Positions 25,902-35,425 of a DNA stretch of 64,000 nucleotides are shown here, piece after piece. Under the pieces are notes generated by a model. It was not told the origin of the DNA. It ran no database searches and saw only the letters and a program-made list of their open reading frames with translations. Source of the DNA: JAWPMT01 sp965229785 (GTDB lineage Bacteria > Bacteroidota > Bacteroidia > Cytophagales > Cyclobacteriaceae); assembly GCA_965229785.1 (NCBI GenBank), contig CBDDJS010000001.1:6820001-6884000 (forward strand). The letters run 5' to 3'. A program made the translations under genes and the position numbers. The first letter of the stretch is position 1, and each line of letters starts with the position of its first letter.

Positions 25902-27880
25902 TGATCACTGCTATGCATAAGCAATTACTAACCTACATTTCCCTGATCATGTTGTCATTTGGAACGATGGCTCAGGATTTGCCCTATATGGATGGTACGA
26001 TCAATTACCTGAAAAAGGGGGACTATCTTGTCGAAAAGGGTGCTTACATCAAAGCCTTGAAAGTATATGCCAAAGGCGCACAGAAGAATCCTGAAGATTC
26101 CTTGAAGTATTTCAGTAAGCTGGCTTACGTCACGAAGGAGTTGAAGCAGTATGAAGAAGCTGAGAAGTATTATGCGCTGGCAACAACCGACGATCCTTCA
26201 CAAGACGAGATCCTGGGTTATGCCGAAGTACTGGCGGCCAATGAGAAATACGACGAAGCAAGTGACTGGATGTCCAAATATGAAGGAGATGATGAGCTCT
26301 CCGCGGAAAGGAAGGATGGATTTGACAATGTGAGAAATTTCTACTCGGATTCATTGGCATATCTGGTCCGTACGGTTGATTTCAATTCCAATGAAAGTGA
26401 TTTTTCGCCAACGTACTTCAACGACGGATTACTGTTTGTTTCCGGGAGAGGAGCGAAAAGTGGACTTTTCAGGGCGTTGGACTTAAGAGAAGAAACCAGT
26501 TTTCTTGATCTGTATCAACAGGGCGAAGAGGGTATTGCTCCGTTCGAAGCAGTGAATGATATTCTGCACCAGGGTCCGGTTACTTATTCAGCGAGCCTTG
26601 GACAACTGTTAGTTACTTCGAATCACCCCGAGTCTTCCAAAAACAAGGACCGTGGGAAAAATACCCACCTACGCATTCTGTTCTTTGAGGAAGTGGATGG
26701 AGAATGGGAGGAGAAGAGTGAGTTCCCGCACAATGACCCAGGCTATTCAATAGCTCATCCTACATTCGATGAAGAAGCGCAGGTACTGTACTTTGCGAGT
26801 GATATGCCAGGTGGTCAGGGAGGCGTGGATTTGTATTCTTCCAGCTACGAAAACGGAAGTTGGGGTGCTCCTGTAAATCTGGGACCTGAGGTCAACACAT
26901 CAGGTGATGAGATGTTTCCATTTATTGATACTCGACAGGATGTATTGTATTTTTCCAGTGATGGATATGGCGGAGTAGGTGGGTTAGACGTATATCGTGT
27001 GTCTGCCAACGGAGAGAAGAAAATCGTAAACCTGGGTTATCCGATCAATTCCCCTAAAGACGATTTTGGATTGATCATCAATCGCGCCGGTGATAGTGGT
27101 TACTTGTCTAGTAACCGGGACGGTGGAGAAGGGAAAGATGATATTTATGCTTTCTTGGTTCAACGGGTGACCGTAAGATCTAAATTGATTGATTACAATA
27201 CAAAGCAACCCATCATCGGAGATATCCGGGTCATAGATGTAAATACCGGAAGAGAAGTGCCTTACAGAGTTGAAGGAGATGAAGTGGTATTCGATGGGAT
27301 TCAGGGACAGGATTACAAAATCGTTGGTGATAAAGAAGGTTACGATAGCAATGAAGTGGCGTTAACCGCACCAACAGATACCAGAGAGGTTTCTGTAGAG
27401 GTGCCCATAGAGCCTGAAAAAGTAGCACCAACCCATAGCCTGGTTGTTTTGGACCACATCACGGGTAAACAGTATTTCAAAGTCAATGAAGAAGGCGTTT
27501 TGGAAATCAGTGAAAGAGAGGAAGGCGATGAGCTTTTTGAGATCAGAAACGTATTCTTTGATTTCGATAGTGCTGAGCCAAATGAGTCTGTTGTGGTCAT
27601 AGATGACCTGGTAAGACTGCTGAAAAAGTATGATCAGGTACAATTGGAGGTGAAAGCATTTACGGATAGCCGCGGACCTGAACATTACAATACGTCTCTC
27701 GCCCAGAGAAGGGCAGATAAGATCGTCCAGATCTTGCAGATGAAAGGAGTCGACAAATCAAGAATTTCACACATTGCCGTAGGTGAGAGTGAAATTTATA
27801 ATGATTGTAAGGAAGGAGCGGAGTGCTCTGAAGACGATCACGCACTCAATAGACGTGTAGATTTCAGAATCGAAAAATAA
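25901..27880 (+). CDS. OmpA/PD40/TPR periplasmic protein (PorE-like)
   Basis: A 659-residue protein with signal peptide (cleavage near TMAQ), TPR-like helices (about 30-140), WD40-like PD40 propeller blades (about 150-420: FASDMPGGQGGVDLY, YFSSDGYGGVGGLDVY, LSSNRDGGEGKDDIY), a carboxypeptidase-regulatory-like domain (about 430-500), and a C-terminal OmpA peptidoglycan-binding domain (from 548: VFFDFDSAEPN, TDSRGPEHYN, LNRRVDFRI). This order matches PorE-type proteins that tie the type IX apparatus to peptidoglycan. The start overlaps the sprF-like stop by one base (TAATG); a second ATG lies at 25913. Third gene of the adhesin operon. Confidence 0.88.
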   Translation: MITAMHKQLLTYISLIMLSFGTMAQDLPYMDGTINYLKKGDYLVEKGAYIKALKVYAKGAQKNPEDSLKYFSKLAYVTKELKQYEEAEKYYALATTDDPSQDEILGYAEVLAANEKYDEASDWMSKYEGDDELSAERKDGFDNVRNFYSDSLAYLVRTVDFNSNESDFSPTYFNDGLLFVSGRGAKSGLFRALDLREETSFLDLYQQGEEGIAPFEAVNDILHQGPVTYSASLGQLLVTSNHPESSKNKDRGKNTHLRILFFEEVDGEWEEKSEFPHNDPGYSIAHPTFDEEAQVLYFASDMPGGQGGVDLYSSSYENGSWGAPVNLGPEVNTSGDEMFPFIDTRQDVLYFSSDGYGGVGGLDVYRVSANGEKKIVNLGYPINSPKDDFGLIINRAGDSGYLSSNRDGGEGKDDIYAFLVQRVTVRSKLIDYNTKQPIIGDIRVIDVNTGREVPYRVEGDEVVFDGIQGQDYKIVGDKEGYDSNEVALTAPTDTREVSVEVPIEPEKVAPTHSLVVLDHITGKQYFKVNEEGVLEISEREEGDELFEIRNVFFDFDSAEPNESVVVIDDLVRLLKKYDQVQLEVKAFTDSRGPEHYNTSLAQRRADKIVQILQMKGVDKSRISHIAVGESEIYNDCKEGAECSEDDHALNRRVDFRIEK

Positions 27881-27901
27881 ACGATACATATCGTTCTAAG
27901 G

Positions 27902-27933
27902 AGCCGCACCTCATCGAGTTGCGGCTTTTTTTA
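27902..27933 (+). terminator. Terminator of the adhesin operon
   Basis: The 7-bp stem AGCCGCA/TGCGGCT encloses an 11-base loop and is followed by a T-run, 21 bases after the OmpA-protein stop. Confidence 0.75.
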
Positions 27934-27941
27934 TGGCCATA

Positions 27942-27988
27942 TTCTACAAAAGTTGAAAAAATAAGCTACGTTTGTTCTACAAAAGTTG
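27942..27988 (+). promoter_or_regulatory. PadR promoter with two operator-like repeats
   Basis: TACGTTTG at 27967-27974 fits the Bacteroidota -7 box TAnnTTTG. Two copies of TTCTACAAAAGTTG lie at 27942-27955 and 27975-27988, 33 bp apart, on either side of the box. The downstream copy contains a perfect inverted repeat TACAA-AAG-TTGTA; the upstream one is imperfect (TTGAA). This layout suggests autorepression by the PadR product encoded 6 bases further on. No convincing -33 TTTG was seen at the usual distance. Confidence 0.6.
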
Positions 27989-27993
27989 TAATA

Positions 27994-28311
27994 ATGTCGA
28001 AGAATCTGGGCTCACTGGAAGAGTCTGTGCTGTTGTTAGTGGCTGTTTTACAAGGTCAGGCCTATGGGTATGTACTCTCTGAAGAATACTACAAACACTT
28101 TGGTAATCGAATTTCAATCAGTGCGATACATACGGTATTGAAAAGGTTGGAGGACAAAGGATTGATTAATTCCGAAATGGGAGGAGCGACAGCCGAACGA
28201 GGTGGGCGTCGTAAGAGAATATTCAAAGTCACAAGCTCGGGTACGGAGACCTTGGAAGATCTGCAATCCAGAAGAATGAAACTCTGGGGAATGTTGGGCC
28301 AATCACGGTAG
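27994..28311 (+). CDS. PadR family transcriptional regulator
   Basis: A 105-residue winged-helix regulator: LEESVLLLVAVLQGQAYGYVLSEE, AIHTVLKRLEDKGLI and GGRRKRIFKVTSSG are the standard PadR segments. The ATG at 27994 is chosen because the family N-terminus begins there and the longer frame would run through the promoter. It lies 3 bases before an ABC permease gene, a pairing common in Bacteroidota, and probably controls that operon and itself in response to envelope or drug stress (inferred). Confidence 0.9.
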   Translation: MSKNLGSLEESVLLLVAVLQGQAYGYVLSEEYYKHFGNRISISAIHTVLKRLEDKGLINSEMGGATAERGGRRKRIFKVTSSGTETLEDLQSRRMKLWGMLGQSR

Positions 28312-28314
28312 TTT

Positions 28315-30963
28315 ATGTCTAGTCAATTGCCGGAACCGAATCGATTCGTAAACCGCTTTCTTGAGTGGTTTTGTTCTGATCGACTGATAGAGGAAGTTCA
28401 GGGAGACCTGCACGAAGCGTTCTATCATCGAAGAGAAGAGTTTGGTTCGTTTTGGGCCAATGGTTGGTTCCTCCTGGATGTTATCCGATTCTTTCGCCCG
28501 GGGTATTTAAGACCTGTTGAAACTCAAAATAATCAAATAGCCATGCATCGGAATTACTTTAAAGCAGCGTTACGCAATTTCAAAAAGAATGGGGGTTATA
28601 GCTCCATCAACCTACTTGGATTGATCCTTGGTTGTACTTGTTGCCTCCTGATCGCCCTGCATGTCTCAGAAGAGTTCTCCTATGATAATTTCCATGCTGA
28701 CTCGAAGAATACCTACCGGGTGGTCATGGACATTTACAACAACAACGAATTAACCACCAAAAGTGCTCCAATTTACCCGGGAGTTGGCCCGGTTATCACA
28801 GACGAGTATCCGGAAGTAATGGACTTTGTTCGCATACTGCCATTTGGGAGTGGCGTTTATAGCGTACGTAAGCCAGATGGAACACTGATTAGATACAATG
28901 AAGATAAGGCAGTTTTTGCGGATCCGAATTTCTTTCAGATGTTCGGGTTCAAATTGATCGATGGCAATCCACAGGAGGTCTTAAGGTCTCCCAATCAAAC
29001 GGTTTTGTCGGCCTCTGCCGCTAAACGATATTTCGGAGATGAAAACCCCATAGGTAAGACGATCAACTATCGAGGGACTGAGGAAAACGTAGTTACTGGT
29101 GTGATGGAGGACTTTCCTGAGACTTCTCATATGCAATTCGATATCATTTCCTCTCTGAATTCCTGGAACGGATATGAATCGTGGCCTCAGAATTTTGGAT
29201 GGTATGATTTTTATACCTTCATACGAGTGGTAGAGGGAACGGACCCTGTGGTGCTCAATGAAAAGGTGGGTGGATTCCTGGATGTAAAAAAAGCTGAAAA
29301 TTATGCGCGTGAAACCAGTCGTGAACAACTCTGGATTCAGAACGTAGCGGACATACATTTGTTTTCAAAAGGCCTGAGTTGGGAAATGGGGCAAAATGGC
29401 GGTGCCAATCAAGTGTATTTCCTAAGTGCCATCGCTGTTCTGATGTTGATTGTGGCGTGGGTCAATTTTATCAATTTATCTACGGCAAGAGCGGTCAGGA
29501 GGGCCAAAGAGGTTGGTGTGCGGAAAGTGGTAGGAGCGATGAAAAAGCACCTGATACAACAATTCCTCGCGGAGGCTTTTCTTTACAATTTCCTGGCGTT
29601 GATGATAAGCATTGGGCTGGTACTTCTTTTGGTTCCGGGGATCAATGGTCTATTGGACATTAGCCTGGACCGTTCTTTACTCCTATCGTTTGATATTGTT
29701 ATGGGAGTCACGGGCGTACTGTTGCTCGGTACCCTGTTCTCTGGTTTTTATCCGGCAATTGTTCTTTCTTCATTTAAACCCTTGAATGTGTTGAAAGGAA
29801 GTTTCTATAAGAGAAAGTCCCGGTTTGGGTTTCGCCAACTTTTGGTCACATTTCAATTTGTGGTGTCCGTCGTATTGATTTTTGGAACAATTGTGGTTTT
29901 CAAACAGGTACAATATATGCAATCCCAGGACCTGGGATTGAATGTAGCGCAGACGTTGGTTTTGAATGGCCCGACTTCTTCAAATGGTGACGGAGATCTA
30001 AACAACCGTCGAAACATTTTCAAAGACCGGATCAGTGAGATCCCATCGGTCCAGAATTTTACGATTTCGAATATTGTTCCGGGGGAAGAGAACTTCAGTA
30101 TTAGCAGTTTTTATACCCGTCAGGATCCGGATGTACATCGCGACTGCTACCGGGTACGGGTGGATGAAAACTATTTTCCTAATTTCTCTATTGACGTGAT
30201 ATCCGGCCGGAATTTCATCAAGGACATGGCATCGGACTCCAATGCGATCGTCCTCAATAAGACGGCTGCCAACATGTTTGGGTTTTCGGAGGAATCGGCC
30301 ATCGGTGAAGTGCTAAATTTCAATAGCAGATACCCTCTTAAAGTGATTGGAGTAGTTAATGATTATCACCATTCGTCGTTAAAAGAGTCATTGGACCCAA
30401 TGATGTTCATGTACCGCCCCAATGCAGCTAATTACTTCTCGATGAAGGTTGAAGCTGCTAATATTCCTTCTACGATCGCTAATGTCGAGGCACTTTGGAA
30501 TGACGTATATCCAGATAATCCATTCCAATATTTTTTCCTGGATGAATTCTTCAATCGTCAATACAAAAGTGATCAGCAATTCAATACCGTATTTTCAGCA
30601 TTTGCTGTGATGGTGATCATTGTAGCTTGTATGGGACTCTTCGGACTGGTGTCTTTCACCGTAGAACAGTCACGTAAGGAAATAGGTATCCGCAAAGTGC
30701 TGGGGGCGTCCGTCCAGAAGCTGATCATACTATTGACCTGGGACTATGCCGTACTCATTGTGATTTCTATTTGCATTTCACTTCCGTTAGGTTATTTCCT
30801 TATGAACGAATGGCTTGGTGACTTTGCCTATCGAACTTCCATCGGACCCTTTGTCTATGTTTTGGGTGCGCTCTCCATCATTTTGATCACGCTGGTCACG
30901 GTTAGTTTCAAGTCCATGGCGGCTGCCAACAGTAACCCGGTACACTCGCTCAGAGACGAATAA
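28315..30963 (+). CDS. MacB/FtsX-type ABC transporter permease with permease-prefix domain
   Basis: An 882-residue protein. Residues 1-75 are a soluble permease-prefix domain (CSDRLIEEVQGDLHEAF). A first FtsX unit follows, with a TM near residue 100, a large periplasmic MacB-PCD region (about 120-365) and TM helices around 375-480 containing AVRRAKEVGVRKVVGA. The second unit has a periplasmic domain and final TMs with EIGIRKVLGASV near 795. There is no ATPase domain, so it needs a separate ATP-binding subunit, not found in the window. These permeases act in export or envelope stress; the substrate is unknown. Co-transcribed with padR. Confidence 0.9.
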   Translation: MSSQLPEPNRFVNRFLEWFCSDRLIEEVQGDLHEAFYHRREEFGSFWANGWFLLDVIRFFRPGYLRPVETQNNQIAMHRNYFKAALRNFKKNGGYSSINLLGLILGCTCCLLIALHVSEEFSYDNFHADSKNTYRVVMDIYNNNELTTKSAPIYPGVGPVITDEYPEVMDFVRILPFGSGVYSVRKPDGTLIRYNEDKAVFADPNFFQMFGFKLIDGNPQEVLRSPNQTVLSASAAKRYFGDENPIGKTINYRGTEENVVTGVMEDFPETSHMQFDIISSLNSWNGYESWPQNFGWYDFYTFIRVVEGTDPVVLNEKVGGFLDVKKAENYARETSREQLWIQNVADIHLFSKGLSWEMGQNGGANQVYFLSAIAVLMLIVAWVNFINLSTARAVRRAKEVGVRKVVGAMKKHLIQQFLAEAFLYNFLALMISIGLVLLLVPGINGLLDISLDRSLLLSFDIVMGVTGVLLLGTLFSGFYPAIVLSSFKPLNVLKGSFYKRKSRFGFRQLLVTFQFVVSVVLIFGTIVVFKQVQYMQSQDLGLNVAQTLVLNGPTSSNGDGDLNNRRNIFKDRISEIPSVQNFTISNIVPGEENFSISSFYTRQDPDVHRDCYRVRVDENYFPNFSIDVISGRNFIKDMASDSNAIVLNKTAANMFGFSEESAIGEVLNFNSRYPLKVIGVVNDYHHSSLKESLDPMMFMYRPNAANYFSMKVEAANIPSTIANVEALWNDVYPDNPFQYFFLDEFFNRQYKSDQQFNTVFSAFAVMVIIVACMGLFGLVSFTVEQSRKEIGIRKVLGASVQKLIILLTWDYAVLIVISICISLPLGYFLMNEWLGDFAYRTSIGPFVYVLGALSIILITLVTVSFKSMAAANSNPVHSLRDE

Positions 30964-30977
30964 TTTTCGCCGTTGAT

Positions 30978-31020
30978 AAACTACCTAGCTGCTTTGGAAC
31001 AGTAAGCAAGGGTAGTTTTC
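30978..31020 (+). terminator. Possible terminator after permease gene
   Basis: AAACTACC (30978-30985) pairs with GGTAGTTT (31011-31018) and an inner TGCTT/AAGCA pair extends the hairpin. The T-tail is short, so termination is only likely. Confidence 0.45.
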
Positions 31021-31062
31021 TGGTGATCGACGTAATTTGGGGTATCCTTAAAAGATGAAGTT

Positions 31063-32450
31063 ATGCCCCAAAGATCTCGTAGAAAATTCATAAGAAAGCT
31101 AGTCAGTACAAGCGCATTGGCCGCAGGAATACCCGGTTTATTGGAGGCCAGACCAGCCAAGGAATATCTTATTTCACCTCTGGAATCCAAAAAGCTTCAG
31201 GATAGCCCAATCCGCCTTGGAGCGGTAGGTATGGGCATCATGGGTTACAACAATGTGCGAACCGCACTGAATGTGCCAGGGGCTAAGTTAGTGGCCGTTT
31301 GTGATTTGTATGATGGGCATCTGGAGAGTAGTAAAGAGAATTTTGGTGCTGATTTGTTTACGACAAGGAAGTATAAAGAATTACTTGATCGCGATGATAT
31401 AGATGCGGTGATTGTGTCTACCTCGGATCATTGGCATGACAAGATCTCCATTGAGGCCATGAAGAAAGGCAAAGCGGTGTATTGCGAGAAGCCTATGGTC
31501 CATAAAATCGAAGAAGGGGCAGCCGTGATCAAAACGGAAAAAGAGACGCGGCAGGTGTTTCAGGTTGGCAGTCAGCGAGTAAGCTCTATCATTTATGAAA
31601 AGGCTGGAGAATTATATCGATCCGGAGCCATTGGCGATCTGGTACTGGCAGAAACCTATAATGATCGATTTTCAAGAAACGGAGCCTGGCAGTACTCCAT
31701 TCCTACCGATGCGTCGGAGAAGACCGTAGACTGGAAAGGTTTTATCGGAGATGCTCCAAAAAGAGGCTATGATGCTAAACGTTTTTTTCGATGGAGGAAT
31801 TATCAGGATTATGGTACAGGCGTAGCTGGTGATCTTTTCGTGCATCTTTTTTCAGGATTACATGTCACACACTGGGTTCCAATGGTCCGGGCCGAATTTA
31901 CGCCAGCGGAGGATTGCGATATTGGGAAGATGGGAGAGATGTACCTGATGTTATGCTGGCGGTGGTTGATTATGATGAAGCGGAAACCCATCCGGCATTC
32001 AACTTACAGATCAGGGTAAATTTTGTGGACTCCAGTGGTGGAGGTTCGTTGCTGAAACTGGTCGGAACGGAGGGTACCATGACCATCGGCTGGAACGACA
32101 TTCGCATCAAGAAAAATAAAATACCAAATGCTCCTGGTTATGGAGGCTGGGATACCTTTGGTACTTTCACCGAAGCGCAGCAGGCGGACTATGAGAAGTG
32201 GTACAAGGCCACTTATCCAAAGACTTACGCCATCGAGGAGCCTGGTGAAAAGATCTATCGGACGCCAGAAGGATATAGCGATCACCTGGATCACTGGACC
32301 AATTTCTTCGAGTCTATTCGGACAGGAAAAAAAGTAGTGGAAGACGCAAGTTTTGGCCTTAGGGCTGCAGGACCTTCGTTGGCTACAAACGTCAGTTTGT
32401 TTGAGAAACGAGTCGTCAACTGGGATCCTGAAAAGATGATATTGTCTTAA
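31063..32450 (+). pseudogene. Gfo/Idh/MocA family oxidoreductase, frameshifted
   Basis: An NAD(P)-dependent sugar-type dehydrogenase split over two frames: 31063 to about 31872, then to 32450. A Tat signal is visible at the start (SRRKFIRKL, then a hydrophobic stretch). The Rossmann part has GAVGMGIMGYNN and STSDHWHD, then YCEKPM. The first frame loses family-like sequence after SGLH; the other frame continues with GPGRIYASGGLRYW and DGRDVPDVM. The break falls in CACACAC (31866-31872). Removing one AC restores the frame with the expected spacing, so a two-base expansion is likely. It may be a true mutation or a sequencing error. The intact product would be a Tat-exported oxidoreductase of about 461 residues. 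Confidence 0.85.
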
Positions 32451-33346
32451 TCGGATTGCAATTCGTAGCTGACAAAGGCAAATCGCTTGCTATCGGGTGA
32501 CCATGAGGGAACATTAATGGTGCCCTGACCGCCGAATAGCTCAAATAGTTTTGAGACTTCTCCACCTTCTGGTGAAATGCTCCTGATCATCACCTTTTTC
32601 CAGGCAGGATGGCTTCCGGGATCCACTTTGTCGATATAACTGATGAAAACAACCCGCTTTCCATCCGGAGAAATATGTGGAAACCAATCGTTGTACTCAT
32701 CAAAGGTCAATTGCTCCTGTTCAGAGCCATCAGATCTCATACGCCAGACTTGCATACGACCTGTTCTGACGGAGTTAAAATATATCCATTGGCCATCAGG
32801 TGAATATTCTGGTCCATCGTCCAGCCCCTCCGAGTTAGTAAGCCGTTTTTCCAGACCACCATCTACACTGATCGTATAAATGTCGTAGTTGTCATTTCTA
32901 TTGGCACAATAGGCCAGGGTTCTCCCATCAGGAGACCATCCGTGCCAGTAAGACGGGCCTTTTTCCGTGATTCTCTTCGGGGTGCCTCCGCGGGCATCCA
33001 CCAAATAGATCCTGGATCCCACTGTCTCATCATTGTTGGAAATGACAATCTGCTTTCCATCCGGAGAGATGCCATGGTCATTATTACAGGCTTTGGCAAA
33101 ATCGGTATCCAGCTTTTCGACCCTTCTATTTTGAAGTTCGAATTTGAATAACTCACCTCCCTGGTTGAACAAGAGATATGAGCCGTCAGGACTCCAGTTT
33201 GGGGCTTCGAAATGTGCGGATGCTTCATATACAGTAGACCTTTGATTGGAATCAAAATCATAAATCTCTAAGCGGGAAATAACTTTTTGTGCCTGAGCGT
33301 CCATTAAACAAATGCAGAGAAGGAATAAACAAACATACCTGATCAT
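32447..33346 (-). CDS. TolB-like PD40 propeller protein, secreted
   Basis: A 299-residue protein with a signal peptide (residues 1-19, cleavage near AQAQ) and six or so PD40 beta-propeller blades recognisable by repeated SPDGK/SPDGQ turns (NWSPDGSYLLF, GISPDGKQIVI, GWSPDGRTLAY, EYSPDGQWIYF, HISPDGKRVVF, SWSPDSKRFAF). No peptidase or other catalytic domain follows. It resembles the propeller of TolB but lacks its N-terminal domain. It is likely a periplasmic binding scaffold, ligand unknown. The tail overlaps the convergent oxidoreductase by 4 bases. Confidence 0.8.
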   Translation of the reverse strand: MIRYVCLFLLCICLMDAQAQKVISRLEIYDFDSNQRSTVYEASAHFEAPNWSPDGSYLLFNQGGELFKFELQNRRVEKLDTDFAKACNNDHGISPDGKQIVISNNDETVGSRIYLVDARGGTPKRITEKGPSYWHGWSPDGRTLAYCANRNDNYDIYTISVDGGLEKRLTNSEGLDDGPEYSPDGQWIYFNSVRTGRMQVWRMRSDGSEQEQLTFDEYNDWFPHISPDGKRVVFISYIDKVDPGSHPAWKKVMIRSISPEGGEVSKLFELFGGQGTINVPSWSPDSKRFAFVSYELQSD

Positions 33347-33429
33347 GACAAAATGAGTTTATTGTCAAAGATTGTAACAAAGCCACTATGAATAAGTCTT
33401 AATTTAGGCCAATTAAGCACTTAAGTAAA

Positions 33430-33795
33430 ATGGACGTCATTAACATCAGGAATAAATTTGAATCATTTCAGGAGCACTGGACTCCAAAAATCATCGGAGA
33501 ACTGAATGGGCAACAGGTTAAGCTTGCAAAACTGAAAGGGGAATTCGTGTGGCACAGCCATGAAGAGGAAGACGAATTATTTATGATCTTCAAAGGAACA
33601 TTGATCATGGAATTTCGTGACCGCACGGAAGTAGTCAGGGAGGGAGAGACCATCATCGTGCCACGAGGCGTAGAACACTTCCCGAGAACTGAAAATGGTG
33701 AAGAAGTCTGGGTGTTATTGTTTGAACCGGCGGCGACCAGGCATACCGGGGAAGTGCAACATGAACGAACAGTAAATGATCAGGAGTGGATTTGA
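33430..33795 (+). CDS. Small cupin-domain protein
   Basis: A 121-residue single-domain cupin. The first motif is WHSHEEEDELFMIFKG (two His and a Glu as metal ligands, about 42-57) and the second GETIIVPRGVEHFPRTE (about 73-89, third His). The fold and metal site look intact; the substrate cannot be told, as small cupins range from isomerases to sensors. Its last 16 bases overlap the end of the convergent desaturase gene. Confidence 0.85.
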   Translation: MDVINIRNKFESFQEHWTPKIIGELNGQQVKLAKLKGEFVWHSHEEEDELFMIFKGTLIMEFRDRTEVVREGETIIVPRGVEHFPRTENGEEVWVLLFEPAATRHTGEVQHERTVNDQEWI

Positions 33796-34886
33796 TCCGC
33801 TACTAACTTTTCCTGTCCTAATCTCCTCAACATGTCGTAGTGTAGATACAACGCCCCCCACAGGTTCTTTTGCAGGTGGTACGGCATGTTGAACTCCTTG
33901 ACCGTTTGCTTCACGATTTTGGCAATTGCCGGATAATGAACATGACAAATGTGTGGAAACAGATGATGTTCAATCTGGTAATTCAATCCACCGGATAGCC
34001 AGGTCATGAATGGGTTCAACTTGAAATTGGTGGTGGTCTGCAATTGATACTTATGCCAGCTTCTTTCTATTTTATTTTCATCCTGCCGGATAAAATCAGA
34101 GCCGGTAAAAACATGAGCAGGTTGAAAAATCACGCTGAGCAGAATGCCTCCAATGATGTGCATGACCACAAACATCGACAGGATAATGTACCATGGAATG
34201 GCCAGAATAGAAATGGGCAGCACCAACAGATAGCCAAAATAGACCACTTTCCAGATGGCAATGTTCAAAAATCGATTTAAGTATTCGTTCTTCTCCTTGA
34301 GGATGTTCCGCTGGCGGTACTTGTCCAGCATTACGAAATCTTTTGAGGTGACCCAGAAGATGGTAGCAAAGGCATAAAGTACCCACACGTACAAGTGCTG
34401 AAAGCGGTGGAACCAATGTCTGGGTTGGTGAGGAGACATTCTAAGTAAAAATGGAATGTCTATGTCATCGTCCGTTTCATCAATGTTTGGGTACGTATGA
34501 TGCAGAACATTGTGCTGCATGTGCCATACGTAGGCATTGCCTCCCATTAGGTTCAAAGTCAGTCCCAGTAATTTGTTGATCAAAGGAGATTTTGCATATG
34601 AACCATGGATAGAGTCGTGCATGATGCCCATGCCTATACCTGCCATAGCAACGCCCATAACTGCCCCGAGCAGGTAGTAGCTCGCCAAAAACTGGAATGG
34701 GTAGAACAGGATCAATAGATATGGTCCGAAGAATCCCGTCAGCATCATGATGGTTTTTAACACCATGCGATGATCTGCACACTTCGATTTCTTATTTTCA
34801 GAGAAATAGGAATTTACCCGTGAAGTAACGGTTTTAGAGAATTCCCGATCCAACTGATTGTTGTAACGGAAGTACTGAAACGACAT
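33780..34886 (-). CDS. Membrane fatty acid desaturase
   Basis: A 368-residue membrane di-iron desaturase. All three His boxes are present: HDSIHGSY, HNVLHHTYPN and QIEHHLFPH; the Gln of the third box is typical of front-end (delta-5/6-like) and related acyl-lipid or acyl-CoA desaturases. Hydrophobic hairpins lie on both sides of the first two boxes. No cytochrome b5 domain is fused. The ATG at 34886 (MSFQYFRYN) is chosen; a longer frame to 34919 adds 11 unlikely residues. It should introduce double bonds into membrane fatty acids, for example in cold adaptation. Position specificity is not readable. Confidence 0.85.
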   Translation of the reverse strand: MSFQYFRYNNQLDREFSKTVTSRVNSYFSENKKSKCADHRMVLKTIMMLTGFFGPYLLILFYPFQFLASYYLLGAVMGVAMAGIGMGIMHDSIHGSYAKSPLINKLLGLTLNLMGGNAYVWHMQHNVLHHTYPNIDETDDDIDIPFLLRMSPHQPRHWFHRFQHLYVWVLYAFATIFWVTSKDFVMLDKYRQRNILKEKNEYLNRFLNIAIWKVVYFGYLLVLPISILAIPWYIILSMFVVMHIIGGILLSVIFQPAHVFTGSDFIRQDENKIERSWHKYQLQTTTNFKLNPFMTWLSGGLNYQIEHHLFPHICHVHYPAIAKIVKQTVKEFNMPYHLQKNLWGALYLHYDMLRRLGQEKLVADQIHS

Positions 34887-34976
34887 TTTTGGTTGGTTAA
34901 ATCTTAGTAAAGATACCACAAAAATGTCGTCTGCTTTACCAACTTGTTAAGCGGGCATTATATCTGCTGAAAGGGA

Positions 34977-35405
34977 TTACAGAATTTCTACCAATTCAAT
35001 TTCAAAAACCAGCTCTTTACCGGCTAGTTCATGATTGGCATCCAGAAGGACGGTACTTGAATCTTTTTCAACAATGATGGCAGGAATTTGACGCCCGCCA
35101 TCTAATGATGCCATGACGGTTTGTCCCAGTTCAGGATCCATTCCCTCCGGAAATTGGTTGAGTCCGGCCCGAAAAAACAGTTTGTCATCTCGCTCACCAT
35201 AAGCCTGATCTGGAGGAAGATTGATCGTCTTTTTTTCATTTAACTCCATTCCGTTCACCGCAGCATCGAACCCCGCGATCATTTGTCCGGCTCCTATGGT
35301 GAATTCTAGTGGCTCGCGTCCTACCGAGCTGTCAAATTGCTCCCCGGTAGTCAGTTTACCAGTGTAGTGCACTCGAACGGTATCATTTGTCTTTGCAGTT
35401 GGCAT
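34977..35405 (-). CDS. SlyD-like FKBP-type peptidyl-prolyl isomerase
   Basis: A 142-residue cytoplasmic prolyl isomerase. It starts with VRVHYTGKLTTGEQFDSS and LEFTIGAGQMIAGFDAAVNGM, the FKBP core, followed by PPDQAYGERDD and an inserted chaperone (IF) domain of about 60 residues as in SlyD, and closes with the last FKBP strand LVFEIELVEIL. It lacks the His-rich metal-binding tail of E. coli SlyD. It speeds proline isomerisation in folding proteins. It lies 20 bases downstream of the polyprenyl synthase gene on the same strand, so co-transcription is likely. Confidence 0.88.
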   Translation of the reverse strand: MPTAKTNDTVRVHYTGKLTTGEQFDSSVGREPLEFTIGAGQMIAGFDAAVNGMELNEKKTINLPPDQAYGERDDKLFFRAGLNQFPEGMDPELGQTVMASLDGGRQIPAIIVEKDSSTVLLDANHELAGKELVFEIELVEIL

Positions 35406-35425
35406 ATATGTCTGTTTATGTTAGG

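Noticed and set aside
31866..31872. Programmed frameshifting in the Gfo/Idh/MocA gene
   Set aside because: The site is a CA run rather than a slippery heptamer such as A AAA AAG, and no downstream stem-loop or pseudoknot stands out; mutation or sequencing error is simpler.
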